NCBI GenBank assembly: GCA_022486625.1
Contig: JAKVKH010000039.1
Coordinates: 1-33,468, forward strand
Reading direction: 5' to 3'
Length of the DNA stretch: 33,468 bases
DNA from: Butyrivibrio sp.
GTDB lineage: Bacteria; Bacillota; Clostridia; Lachnospirales; Lachnospiraceae
The notes under the pieces were generated by a model. It saw only the letters and a list, made by a program, of their open reading frames with translations. It was not told where the DNA came from and did no database searches. Below are positions 23,788 to 32,373 of this stretch, in pieces. Positions within the stretch are counted from its first letter, which is position 1. Each line of letters starts with the position of its first letter. The position numbers were made by a program, and so were the translations under genes.

Positions 23788-26336
23788 AGAAGATTATTCT
23801 GGCAGGCACAGACAAAGAGCCTGACAGGACAGAGCTTGATAACAGGGCATTGTCGCGCAGGGCAGCGGTAGAGGGATTCGTTCTTCTGAAAAACGAAGGC
23901 GTATTGCCGCTTCAGAGCCGGAAGATTGCCCTTTACGGATCAGGTGCGCGGATGACGGTGAAAGGTGGTACAGGTTCCGGCGCTGTTCGTGAGAGATACA
24001 GTGTTTCAATTGAGGAAGGTCTTCAGAATGCCGGATTAACGATTACGACATCTGACTGGCTGGATCGCTTTGACCGATATTATGCAGATGCCTATGAATG
24101 CTATCGGCAGGGGGTAGAAGAGAAAGTCAGAGGAATTACCGACTTTTATACAGTTCTGGACCTTGCGGGGCAGTTCCACCATCCGTCGGGAATACCGGTC
24201 ACACAGGAGGATATTGTGCATTCGGAGACGGATACGGCGATCTATGTGCTGGCAAGACAGGCAGGAGAAGGCAATGACCGGAGAGACGAAAAGGGAGATT
24301 ACCGTCTGGAAGATGTGGAACTTGAAAATCTGAGAACGGTATCCGGGAATTATCTGCATACGATTGTGATCATTAATGCCGGAGGTGTAATTGATACTTC
24401 TTTTCTGGATACGATGAAGATTGATGCACTTGTATACTATGCGCAGGGCGGAGAAGAGGGCGGAAATGCACTGGCGGATGTTCTGACCGGGAAGGAGAAT
24501 TTTTCGGGCAGGCTTACCACCGGATGGATGTATGATTTCACGGATAGTCCGAGTGGAAGTACGTACTCCTACCTTGGGGAAAATGAATATGAACAGGAAT
24601 ACAATGAAGGAATCTACGTGGGATACAGATATGCAGATACTTTTCATGTAAAGCCGAGATTTCCTTTTGGTTATGGACTTTCCTATACCCGTTTCAGGCT
24701 GTGCATCACTGATGTCACGCAGTCGGGGGAAAATATCAGGGTAACTGTTACCGCTGAGAATATCGGTACCTGTCCGGGCAGGGAAGTGGTTCAGATCTAT
24801 GCGTCACTTCCCTTCGGTACACTTGGAGGTGAAGTCAGACGACTGGTTGCCTTTACGAAGACGGACCCGGCAGATCCCGGTGAAACCTGTGAGCTTCAGA
24901 TGGAAATTCCCATCAGCGTCCTGACAAGGTACAGGGAGGAGACTGCTGAGTTTATTCTGGAAAAAGGCAGATATTATCTTCTGACAGGCGAGTCTTCTGA
25001 AGACGTTACAGCAGGCGGTATCCTTGATATCGGGCAGGAGACGGTGACGGAGAGATGCAGAAACATATGTCCGGCGCAGCATGCAGTAAATGAAATTCAT
25101 CCGGAAGTGCCGGAGCATAGGGAGGAAGGAGATCTTCGCGGGGTAAAAATCGCAGCGCAGCTGGCGGAGCATATTCTGAAGTTTGATACCGGGCGGATAT
25201 GTACGGTAGTGCACCACTATCAGTGTCGTAATGAGGACAGTACAGACACGCCCGAACCGGAAGATCACAGGCTGCAGGAACTGCTCCGGTCCATGACGGC
25301 AGAACAGAAAGTACGGCTGATCGTGGGAGGCGGAACACAGGGAAAAGAGAATCTTGTCAATGCGCTTGGTGCATCCGGAACCACAACGAGTCAGTTGTAT
25401 GGGACACTTGGAATTCCGAATGTGATTCTGTCTGATGGCCCTGCAGGGCTTAACCTGTCTTCCAGAATTATGGTCATGGAAGATGGAGACATCAGGGCGA
25501 CTTTGTGTGAAGAGAATCTGCAGGCATATCGAAGATATCTGTTTGGCATGGCGGGTATGGGTATGAAGAGGATGATGGCACAGCCCGGATCAGGAACCGA
25601 ACATTATCAGTATTGTACGGCATGGCCGTGCGTAGAACTTCTGGCACAGACTTTTAATACGGAACTGATGGAAGAAGTCGGGGATGGAACCGGCAGGGAG
25701 ATGGAAAAGTATGGCGTTACGGTATGGCTGGCTCCCGGCATGAATATTCACAGGAATCCGTTGTGTGGCAGAACGTTTGAGTATTACTCGGAAGATCCGG
25801 TTGTGTCCGGCAAAATGACAGCGGCAATTGTGAGGGGCGTTCAGCGCCACCCGGGTAAGGGAATGAGCATCAAGCATTTTGTTGCCAATAACTGTGAACT
25901 GAACAGAAACAGTTCTTCTTCCAACATGTCGGAACGTACGCTTCGGGAAATTTATCTCAAAGGCTTCCGGATTGCAGTGGAAGAATCAGATCCCAGAACG
26001 GTAATGGCATCCTATAATAAAGTAAACGGGCTGCATGTGGTGAACCATTATGATCTTCTGACTTCTGTGCTCAGGGACGAATGGCATTATAAAGGACTGA
26101 TTATGAGTGACTGGGATTCCATGAAGGCGCAGAAAGATGATCCGATGAAACCACTGACCGGAGATGTACTGATGGCACCCGGCGCAGGGCTTGATCTGAT
26201 CATGCCGGGGCGTGAAGACCAGATTATGGCCCTTACGGAAGGTGTGAAAAAGAAAATCGTGAAGGAAAAGGATCTGAACCGGGCAGCCGGGAACGTATTA
26301 AAGCTGGTTATGGAAAATACGGTTGTTTCAGTGTGA
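23775..26336 (+). CDS. GH3 beta-glycosidase with permuted domain order
   Basis: This 853-residue GH3 enzyme has its usual C-terminal domain first. The 'GFVLLKNEGVLPL' and 'KGGTGSGAV' segments lie in residues 30-80, a fibronectin-like domain lies at about 315-405, and the TIM-barrel domain with 'LSDGPAGLN' comes last. The nucleophile is D779 in IMSDWDS. This reversed order is known from ruminal Ruminococcus and Butyrivibrio beta-glucosidases. It has no signal peptide, so it is cytoplasmic, and it is coupled to the GH43-like gene by overlap. I used the ATG at 23775 (GGAAGG four bases upstream); an ATG at 23784 forming ATGA with the previous stop is equally possible. Beta-glucosidase, xylosidase or glucosidase activity on glycosides would fit. 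Confidence 0.92.
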   Translation: MEIMKKIILAGTDKEPDRTELDNRALSRRAAVEGFVLLKNEGVLPLQSRKIALYGSGARMTVKGGTGSGAVRERYSVSIEEGLQNAGLTITTSDWLDRFDRYYADAYECYRQGVEEKVRGITDFYTVLDLAGQFHHPSGIPVTQEDIVHSETDTAIYVLARQAGEGNDRRDEKGDYRLEDVELENLRTVSGNYLHTIVIINAGGVIDTSFLDTMKIDALVYYAQGGEEGGNALADVLTGKENFSGRLTTGWMYDFTDSPSGSTYSYLGENEYEQEYNEGIYVGYRYADTFHVKPRFPFGYGLSYTRFRLCITDVTQSGENIRVTVTAENIGTCPGREVVQIYASLPFGTLGGEVRRLVAFTKTDPADPGETCELQMEIPISVLTRYREETAEFILEKGRYYLLTGESSEDVTAGGILDIGQETVTERCRNICPAQHAVNEIHPEVPEHREEGDLRGVKIAAQLAEHILKFDTGRICTVVHHYQCRNEDSTDTPEPEDHRLQELLRSMTAEQKVRLIVGGGTQGKENLVNALGASGTTTSQLYGTLGIPNVILSDGPAGLNLSSRIMVMEDGDIRATLCEENLQAYRRYLFGMAGMGMKRMMAQPGSGTEHYQYCTAWPCVELLAQTFNTELMEEVGDGTGREMEKYGVTVWLAPGMNIHRNPLCGRTFEYYSEDPVVSGKMTAAIVRGVQRHPGKGMSIKHFVANNCELNRNSSSSNMSERTLREIYLKGFRIAVEESDPRTVMASYNKVNGLHVVNHYDLLTSVLRDEWHYKGLIMSDWDSMKAQKDDPMKPLTGDVLMAPGAGLDLIMPGREDQIMALTEGVKKKIVKEKDLNRAAGNVLKLVMENTVVSV

Positions 26337-26342
26337 AAACAC

Positions 26343-26376
26343 TGTTTATCTCATGTTTACCTTCTGTGCTTATGAT
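26343..26376 (+). promoter_or_regulatory. direct-repeat box and -10 of the NTF2-NTF2 promoter (box 3)
   Basis: TGTTTATCT (26343-26351) and TGTTTACCT (26354-26362) repeat with an 11-bp period, starting seven bases after the GH3 stop. TATGAT begins at 26371, 17 bp after the second half-site. This gives the NTF2 pair its own inducible promoter independent of the glycosidase operon. Confidence 0.75.
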
Positions 26377-26433
26377 GAACTGCATAAGGAACAGAAAGTT
26401 CCGGAACATCAAACAGGAAAAGAGGGTTTATCA

Positions 26434-26832
26434 ATGAGAGAAAACATGGAACAGGCTATTAAAGATCGGCTGGAGAACGGATTTAAGAACTGGAATGGTG
26501 GCTATGACGGATGGCTTGAGTGGTGCAATACGCTGTATGAGCCTGATGCGCATTATAATGTGCAGGGACAGCGCTGGACACTTCAGCAGTATAAGGATGC
26601 CATGAAACAGCTCTTTGCACATTTCACAATGGAACTTGGAGATTTCGATAACATGATCATCAGGGATGACTGGTGTGCAATCCGCTATACTGTCAAAATC
26701 AGAAATCTGGATACCGGAAAGGAAATGCTGCAGCATACCATGGAATTTGTAAACTTTAAGGACAACCCGGATCCGGTCGGAGTGCGCGTAGTGGAAGGCT
26801 GGGCATTATCGGATACGCCTATTTCTGCGTGA
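26434..26832 (+). CDS. NTF2/SnoaL-like protein, homologous to the lipoprotein domain
   Basis: This 132-residue cytoplasmic protein is a single NTF2-like domain. It aligns along its whole length with the first domain of the lipoprotein at 13935: shared blocks include GF-x-NWN-x-GYD-x-W, the YNV-x-G segment, 'GDFDNM' versus 'GDFNNM', and the ending 'RVVEGW'. It may be a cytoplasmic counterpart that binds or converts the same compound. The ATG at 26434 is preceded by AGAGGG seven bases upstream; the frame is open further upstream to 26323, but that part contains the promoter. The next NTF2-like gene follows directly. Confidence 0.82.
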   Translation: MRENMEQAIKDRLENGFKNWNGGYDGWLEWCNTLYEPDAHYNVQGQRWTLQQYKDAMKQLFAHFTMELGDFDNMIIRDDWCAIRYTVKIRNLDTGKEMLQHTMEFVNFKDNPDPVGVRVVEGWALSDTPISA

Positions 26833-26846
26833 GGGGTGAGACAGAT

Positions 26847-27317
26847 ATGAGTGAAAACAGTTTAAAAGAACAGAGAATCGCCGGATACAAAGCTATTCTG
26901 AAAGAAAATGTCCAGGATCCGTTTGAAAAGAAGATCAAGCAAAAAATGTTTAAATGGTGGGCGGACTGGGTACCGGATTATGAAGGCTGGTGCAGGATCG
27001 CAGAATGGCTGTATGCACCGGATGCAGAGATAAATGCAATTGGTGATCAGCCGCAGATATTTTCTGTATATGAGAAAGCAATGAAAGGACAGCGTGACTT
27101 CTTTAATATGGACATGGGACCAATTGAGGAGCCTGTGACGGAAGGAGATACAATCGCTTTTCATTATCTGATGTATCTGACACCAAAGGTGGACTATGAT
27201 AAGTTCAAAAAAGGAGAAACAAAGGTCATTAAGGTAACCGAATTCAATACATTCAGTCACTGCCGGGAAGAGGATCCGCAGGTCTGCAGGCTTACACTGA
27301 TTTCAAGCGGGTTATGA
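26847..27317 (+). CDS. NTF2/SnoaL-like protein, second of the pair
   Basis: The 156-residue product is a divergent relative of the preceding protein: 'WADWVPDYEGW', then 'LYAPDAEINAIG', and a matching strand pattern. The central 'DNM' stretch is replaced by 'IEEPVTEGDTIAFHYLMY', as in typical SnoaL-like domains. The two could form a heterodimer, since NTF2-fold proteins are commonly dimers. I chose the ATG at 26847 with AGGGG upstream. A GTG at 26829 overlapping the previous stop (GTGA) is possible and would add six residues. The gene converges on the AraC gene with 22 bp between them. Confidence 0.78.
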   Translation: MSENSLKEQRIAGYKAILKENVQDPFEKKIKQKMFKWWADWVPDYEGWCRIAEWLYAPDAEINAIGDQPQIFSVYEKAMKGQRDFFNMDMGPIEEPVTEGDTIAFHYLMYLTPKVDYDKFKKGETKVIKVTEFNTFSHCREEDPQVCRLTLISSGL

Positions 27318-27339
27318 GGCGTATTCTGAAAAAAGTTTT

Positions 27340-28572
27340 TTATTTTCGCAGCTGTCCCGGGGTAACACCTTTGTATTTCTTAAACTGGGTGATGAAATAT
27401 CCCGGAGAACTGAAGTGAAGCAGGTCGCTGATTTCCTGAACAGGCTGCGCCGTCGTCCTTAACAGACGTTCGGCGTAGTCTGTTTTTTCTTTTGTAATAA
27501 ATTCTGACAGAGACATTCCGGTTTCGGTTTTAAAACGTCTGGACAGATAGTATCCCTGATAACCAGTTTTGGAGGAAAGCAGCAGAAGCGTAATATCGTC
27601 TTCTACGTGCATCCGGATATAATCGCAGCAAAAACGAACCGGTAAAGAGAGCGGTTCTGTCTGATGGTAATCGTGAACGCGGTGCACATAATCGTCATAC
27701 ATGGTATGGCTGATCTGCATCAGTTCAGTCATCGCAGTACTGTTTTCAATGAGACCGGTATACATATCACACAGATTGTAGGAGATTTCAGCAGGAAGCC
27801 CTCCGTCGATGGCAGCGCGGGAACACAGGCCGTTGAATAGAATAATGGAATTTTTGGCACGACGTATGCTGTCCATATTGCCACCTTTGATACCGGTGCT
27901 GTATTTGGCTGCTTCCGCCAGAACATCTTCATAATGGAGATTGCCTGTCCGGATCGTATCCAGAAGCTGTCTGTCAATTTCACTGACGCCACGGTGATCA
28001 CTGCCGTTTTTTCCAGGAAAGTCTTCCTGCTCATTCTTTTTATCCCATTCCGCATAGGTAGTTGCATGCAGAGCTGATTCCGATGTAGGATATTGTATAT
28101 CACTTACGGTAATACGCTGACCTGTCAGCGTATAATGGAACATAATGGTGTACTGGAACAGGTCAATGGATGGCAGGATGGGAATCCGCTCGATATCCGT
28201 GATCAGATGCCTGCGGATGGACTGCGGCTGCCTGCCGGACTGAATCTGGTGCCTTAGACTTTGACGGGCATCACCGTTTACAAACGTCGGCCCCATGATG
28301 TGAATGTGCGGGAGGTCTTTCTCAAAGGTAAAGACAGCACTCCACAGAAGACCGGCCCTGCTGCTCAGAATCATAGGCAGAGAGGGAGTATTACTGATGT
28401 ATGTTTTCATATATGTTCCGGCATCAGAGAAACGGAAGAAATATTCGAGCAGTTCGTCTTTGGCGGAAGGAACAGTGATCAGCTTCATGTTCTGGTCGTA
28501 TTCCCAGAACTGAAGCGGATAACAGGTTTGAATCATATGGATAAAAAAGGGCAGATGAGTATTTGCATTCAT
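27340..28572 (-). CDS. AraC family transcriptional regulator
   Basis: This 410-residue regulator has a C-terminal AraC DNA-binding domain with two helix-turn-helix units at about residues 308-408: 'LLLLSSKTGYQGYYLSRRFK' and 'ISDLLHFSSPGYFITQFKKY', followed by the family signature 'KGVTPGQLRK'. The N-terminal 300 residues are an uncharacterised sensor common in clostridial regulators beside glycosidases, with no AraC cupin visible. AGGAGG lies nine bases before ATG. It is divergent from the membrane protein gene. Local control of the GPH/glycosidase operon, whose promoter lacks the direct-repeat box, is a reasonable inference. Confidence 0.92.
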   Translation of the reverse strand: MNANTHLPFFIHMIQTCYPLQFWEYDQNMKLITVPSAKDELLEYFFRFSDAGTYMKTYISNTPSLPMILSSRAGLLWSAVFTFEKDLPHIHIMGPTFVNGDARQSLRHQIQSGRQPQSIRRHLITDIERIPILPSIDLFQYTIMFHYTLTGQRITVSDIQYPTSESALHATTYAEWDKKNEQEDFPGKNGSDHRGVSEIDRQLLDTIRTGNLHYEDVLAEAAKYSTGIKGGNMDSIRRAKNSIILFNGLCSRAAIDGGLPAEISYNLCDMYTGLIENSTAMTELMQISHTMYDDYVHRVHDYHQTEPLSLPVRFCCDYIRMHVEDDITLLLLSSKTGYQGYYLSRRFKTETGMSLSEFITKEKTDYAERLLRTTAQPVQEISDLLHFSSPGYFITQFKKYKGVTPGQLRK

Positions 28573-28636
28573 GATTGCAGACCTCCTGAAAAAGGGTAAT
28601 TACAGTATAGAACAAAAATAAGCAGAGGTGTATCCC

Positions 28637-29512
28637 ATGAAGAAAAATGAAATCATGTATGTCAGGGTATGGCACCTGATCTTTTATATTGTGACAGTTC
28701 TGATCTGCGTGTTTGCTTTGCTGTCGCTGAATTCGTGGAGTATGCCGGTATGGCTGGTCATGATGTCAGATGCACTTTCAGGCGTACTCTTCGGACTCAG
28801 TATTGTGCTGGTCATTGGTGATTCTGCGGCCGTAATGAAATGGCTGCCGGAGCATCTGACCGAGGGAAAACTGCTGTACCGGGTGGTTGCGGATTACCGC
28901 GTGCGGACCATGACTTTTGCGGCACTGGCGGTTCTGTTTGGTATGGCATTTATTCTCATGAACTTCTTTTACGGATGCAGAGATCACTTTTTCTGGTATC
29001 AGGCAGTCGCAGCATATTATCTGCTGCTCAGCACTGTCCGAATTTATATCATATCTGTTGAACGCAGAATTCGAAAAGAGGGAAACGCTGAAAATAACAG
29101 GCGGATCGAGGAAAAAGTGTATCAGCGGACCGGGACACTGCTGATAGTCATCACTCTTGTTATGGGAGCAGTCATGGCAGACACGATAATCGGGAAAGCA
29201 GATTCCAGAACGACAGGAATCATGGTTTATGGAGTCGGTCTTTATACTTTTTATAAAATGACCATGAGTATTCTGAACCTGCGTACGGCTGCCAGACAGA
29301 AATCCTATATGGTTAAGGCGGTCCGTAATATCGGGTTTGCGGATGCACTGATGTCCATGTTTCATCTTCAGATCGTATTGATTGTAAGATATGGAAATCT
29401 TCAGAATACAGGCTCCAGGTTGCTGAATGTAGGTTTTGGCGGCGGGATCTTTATGATCTGTCTGTATATTGGATTGAGAATGATTCTGGAAATAAAAAAA
29501 ATCAGGAAATGA
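28637..29512 (+). CDS. hypothetical multi-spanning membrane protein
   Basis: The 291-residue protein has about seven hydrophobic helices with short loops (around residues 13-30, 37-62, 93-112, 122-137, 168-188, 198-215 and 265-285), with a charged cytoplasmic loop near residues 140-165. I do not recognise a family. AGAGG lies eight bases before the ATG at 28637; a GTG at 28628 is less likely. It is transcribed away from the AraC gene and its stop codon touches promoter box 4 of the extended SDR. It could be a small transporter or a membrane sensor of the locus, but nothing in the sequence proves either. Confidence 0.75.
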   Translation: MKKNEIMYVRVWHLIFYIVTVLICVFALLSLNSWSMPVWLVMMSDALSGVLFGLSIVLVIGDSAAVMKWLPEHLTEGKLLYRVVADYRVRTMTFAALAVLFGMAFILMNFFYGCRDHFFWYQAVAAYYLLLSTVRIYIISVERRIRKEGNAENNRRIEEKVYQRTGTLLIVITLVMGAVMADTIIGKADSRTTGIMVYGVGLYTFYKMTMSILNLRTAARQKSYMVKAVRNIGFADALMSMFHLQIVLIVRYGNLQNTGSRLLNVGFGGGIFMICLYIGLRMILEIKKIRK

Positions 29513-29545
29513 GTTTATCTGTTGTTTATCTTGGTCTCCTATCAT
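29512..29545 (+). promoter_or_regulatory. direct-repeat box and -10 of the extended SDR promoter (box 4)
   Basis: AGTTTATCT (29512-29520) and TGTTTATCT (29523-29531) repeat with an 11-bp period. TATCAT begins at 29540, 17 bp after the second half-site starts. The first base of the box is the last base of the stop codon of the upstream gene. Confidence 0.72.
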
Positions 29546-29630
29546 ATGGATTATGAAAAAAGCAAAAATCACCGAAGCCGTATTTATACGGGCCCGGCGA
29601 AACTGATAATCCAAAAAGGAGACGATGGAC

Positions 29631-30662
29631 ATGAATAAAGATGATAACACTTTATATTTATTAACAGGAGCAGCAGGATTTCTTGGCAGCAATATCTGCA
29701 GGCAGCTGATCGAACGCGGTGCACGTGTCAGAGCATTTATTCTGAAAGGAGACCCGGCAATCCGGTTTGTGCTGGAAGAGGCAGAGCTTTTTGCGGGAAA
29801 TCTCTGCAATGCGGAGGATGTAAACCGGTTCTTTGATGTACCGGAAGGAACAAGGACCATCTGCATTCATTGCGCCAGTATGGTAACGGTGAACCCCGAT
29901 TTCAGTCAGAAGCTGATCGACGTGAACGTCGGGGGAACGGAAAATATTATTAATGCCTGCCTGTCGCACAAAAGTAACGATAAGCTTCTGTATATCAGTT
30001 CCACAGGGGCAATTCCGGAGACCCCGAAAGGAACTAAAATCAGGGAAATCCGTCAGTTTGACCAGGATAAGGTTGTCGGCTGGTATTCCAAGAGCAAGGC
30101 AATTGCAACACAGAAGGTACTGGACAGCGTGCGTACAAAAGGGCTCAATGCCTGCGTGGTGCATCCCACAGGAATTATGGGACCTGGTGACTTTGCTGTC
30201 GGCATGACAACCGGAGCAATTATTCAGATCTGTAACGGCGAACTGCCGGTTGGCATGGCAGGGAGCTTTAACCTTGTAGATGTCCGTGATCTGGCAGACG
30301 GATGTATTGCGGCCGCAGACAAGGGGAGAACCGGTGAATGCTATATTCTTGGCAATGAAGAAATCACATTTAAGGAAATGTGCAGGATTCTGCAGAAGGA
30401 TCTTGGCTGTAAGGGCCCCAGATTTTTCCTGCCATTAGGAATCGCAAAGCTGATTGCAGGGCAGATGGAGAAAAAAGCGAAGAAGAGCGGGAAAAAGCCG
30501 ATTATGACGACGTTTTCCGTTTACAACCTGGAGCGTAATAATGCATTTGATTATTCCAAAGCGCAGAACGAACTGGGGTATGTGACGCGTCCCTGTGCGG
30601 AGACTTTGCATGATGAAGCGAAGTGGCTGAGGGAAGAAGGCAAGATCGGAAACGCATCATGA
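29631..30662 (+). CDS. extended SDR: NAD-dependent epimerase/reductase (dihydroflavonol reductase-like)
   Basis: This 343-residue oxidoreductase has the extended-SDR nucleotide motif TGAAGFLG near residue 13, an SST segment near 125, and the active-site Y-S-K-S-K (YxxxK) around 145-149. It resembles NAD-dependent epimerases of the dihydroflavonol 4-reductase / 3-beta-hydroxysteroid dehydrogenase branch, which act on ring ketones and alcohols. The ATG at 29631 has AGGAG nine bases upstream; the in-frame ATG at 29625 is too close to it. The gene carries box 4, so it belongs to the same predicted regulon as the first SDR and the NTF2-like proteins. The leader contains CCGTA-TTTA-TACGG, a small hairpin. 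Confidence 0.88.
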   Translation: MNKDDNTLYLLTGAAGFLGSNICRQLIERGARVRAFILKGDPAIRFVLEEAELFAGNLCNAEDVNRFFDVPEGTRTICIHCASMVTVNPDFSQKLIDVNVGGTENIINACLSHKSNDKLLYISSTGAIPETPKGTKIREIRQFDQDKVVGWYSKSKAIATQKVLDSVRTKGLNACVVHPTGIMGPGDFAVGMTTGAIIQICNGELPVGMAGSFNLVDVRDLADGCIAAADKGRTGECYILGNEEITFKEMCRILQKDLGCKGPRFFLPLGIAKLIAGQMEKKAKKSGKKPIMTTFSVYNLERNNAFDYSKAQNELGYVTRPCAETLHDEAKWLREEGKIGNAS

Positions 30663-30691
30663 CAAAAGCCGGATAAAAATCCATTTTCATA

Positions 30692-30722
30692 TTGCTCTGG
30701 AGTCCACTCCAATGTATATAAT
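30692..30722 (+). promoter_or_regulatory. MerR-type promoter: 19-bp spacer with a dyad
   Basis: TTGCTC (30692-30697) and a perfect TATAAT (30717-30722) are separated by 19 bp, too long for ordinary use. The spacer holds the dyad TGGAGTCCACTCCA (30698-30711). This is the layout of promoters activated by MerR-family proteins, and the GGAGT-2-ACTCC core resembles known operators of that family. No MerR gene lies in the window. Confidence 0.6.
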
Positions 30723-30768
30723 AAAATAATATCGGCACCGGAATAAAAAAGGGAGTGAATCAGGGCAA

Positions 30769-32373
30769 ATGGAAAACAGGAGCATTTTGGCAAATCGGTA
30801 TTATCTTTATCTGACGGAATTCTTTTCAGGCATGGCGGTCATGGCGGTGGAACTGGGCGCAAGCAGGCTGCTTGCACCATATTTTTCATCTTCACAGATC
30901 GTATGGACGATCATTATCGGAACGATCATGATTGCCATGGCGCTGGGCAATATATATGGAGGCAGAAGTGCAGATGCGCACCCGGATCCGGACAGGCTGT
31001 ATGGCCGGATCCTTATTGCTGCAGTCTGGATTGCGGCGATTCCGGCAGTCGGCAAATACATTATCATCGGCATTTCAGGACTGCTTCTTCTGACAGTGAA
31101 TCAGAATTTCCTGATCATTGCGGCATTTCTGGCCTGTATGGTGATCTTCGTTTTTCCGCTCTTTCTGCTGGGAACAGTGACACCGTCTCTTGTGAAATAT
31201 ACGGTCAGCAGCCTTGATAATAACGGCAAAATAGTAGGAACACTGGGCGCATTCAATACCATCGGAAGCATCATCGGTACTTTTCTTCCGACCTTTGTGA
31301 CGATTCCCGCAGTCGGGACGTCTGTGACTTTTCTGATATTCTCCGGGGTTCTGCTGCTGCTCGGACTGGTTTATTTTATCAGTGAGAAAAGACGCCGTAT
31401 CCTGTGCGTCGTGTCGGCGGTTCTGTTTCTTCTGTGCTCGGTACTTGGCAACAGCGACAGCTTTGCCTTCTGGGAGCATGACCTGACCTATGAAGGAGAG
31501 TCCATCTATAATTATCTGCAGGTGAAGGAAACGGATGACAGCGTGATCCTGTCCACCAATGTATTGTTCGGCGTGCAGTCCATTACCAGAAAAGATGATT
31601 CGCTGACGGGCATGTATTACGACTATGCCATGGCGGCACCTGTCATGGCCGGGGTTCAGAAGGATGACAATGCGAGCATGCTGGTGCTGGGCATGGGTAC
31701 CGGAACCTATGCGAGGCAGTGTCTGAAATATTTTGACAACCTGAGCGTAGAAGGTGTTGAAATTGATCAGAAAATTACGGATCTGTCGGAAAAATATTTC
31801 GATGCGGCAGGAAAGGCAGAGGTTTCAACTTATGACGGAAGAGCCTACCTGCAGGCAGTGGACAGAAAATATGATGTGATCATGGTGGATGCCTATCAGG
31901 ATATTACGATTCCCTTTCAGATGTCCAGCAGAGAGTTTTTTACGCTGGTAAAGCAGCACCTGAATCAGGGCGGTGTCATGGTGGTCAATATGAACATGAA
32001 TTCCGATCAGAAGGGAAATATCAATGAATATCTGGCAGATACGATTGCCAGTGTATTCCCGGAAGTTTATACCGTTGATGTGAACGGGTATACCAACAGA
32101 GAACTGTTTGCAACGATGGGTGACGGCACGGGAAAAGAGAGTTTTGAAGATAACAGCAGGACAATTTCCGATGAAAAGCTGTCTGCACTGATGACGGAAA
32201 TAGATGCAGGACTGACCGAATATAAAGGCGGAAATCTGGTGCTGACAGATGATAAGGCACCGGTAGAGCTTCTGGGGATGCGTGAGATCGATGATCTGAT
32301 CGGCAGCGAACTGGGATATTACAAGAAGGTTTTCAGAGAACAGGGCATTCAGGGACTGATGGAAGATATGTAA
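30769..32373 (+). CDS. membrane-fused spermidine synthase-like protein
   Basis: The 534-residue protein has about seven helices in residues 1-225, then a soluble spermidine synthase-type Rossmann domain at about 240-470. The nucleotide motif is 'LVLGMGTGTYARQ', the acidic ligand-binding residues 'VEGVEID', and the motif 'VIMVDAYQD' replaces the usual D-x-x-D segment of true aminopropyltransferases. Such fused MFS/spermidine synthase proteins are common and mostly uncharacterised; real aminopropyl transfer is uncertain. It is a single-gene transcript with a MerR-type promoter. A strong hairpin overlaps its last codons. Confidence 0.87.
   Translation: MENRSILANRYYLYLTEFFSGMAVMAVELGASRLLAPYFSSSQIVWTIIIGTIMIAMALGNIYGGRSADAHPDPDRLYGRILIAAVWIAAIPAVGKYIIIGISGLLLLTVNQNFLIIAAFLACMVIFVFPLFLLGTVTPSLVKYTVSSLDNNGKIVGTLGAFNTIGSIIGTFLPTFVTIPAVGTSVTFLIFSGVLLLLGLVYFISEKRRRILCVVSAVLFLLCSVLGNSDSFAFWEHDLTYEGESIYNYLQVKETDDSVILSTNVLFGVQSITRKDDSLTGMYYDYAMAAPVMAGVQKDDNASMLVLGMGTGTYARQCLKYFDNLSVEGVEIDQKITDLSEKYFDAAGKAEVSTYDGRAYLQAVDRKYDVIMVDAYQDITIPFQMSSREFFTLVKQHLNQGGVMVVNMNMNSDQKGNINEYLADTIASVFPEVYTVDVNGYTNRELFATMGDGTGKESFEDNSRTISDEKLSALMTEIDAGLTEYKGGNLVLTDDKAPVELLGMREIDDLIGSELGYYKKVFREQGIQGLMEDM

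Noticed and set aside
26323..26433. Longer start for the NTF2-like gene at 26434
   Set aside because: The extension overlaps the GH3 stop and contains box 3 and its -10; AGAGGG and the domain start support 26434.
17141..27317. A bile acid-inducible (bai) operon
   Set aside because: SDR, NTF2-like and transporter genes recall it, but no bile-acid CoA ligase, flavin oxidoreductase or CoA transferase is present, and the NTF2-like proteins do not match BaiE in its known catalytic region.
27318..27339. Terminator between the convergent NTF2-like and AraC genes
   Set aside because: There is only a short A-run/T-run with no stable GC stem.
28778..29866. 362-codon open frame on the minus strand
   Set aside because: It spans the membrane protein, promoter box 4 and part of the extended SDR, and reads as non-coding composition.
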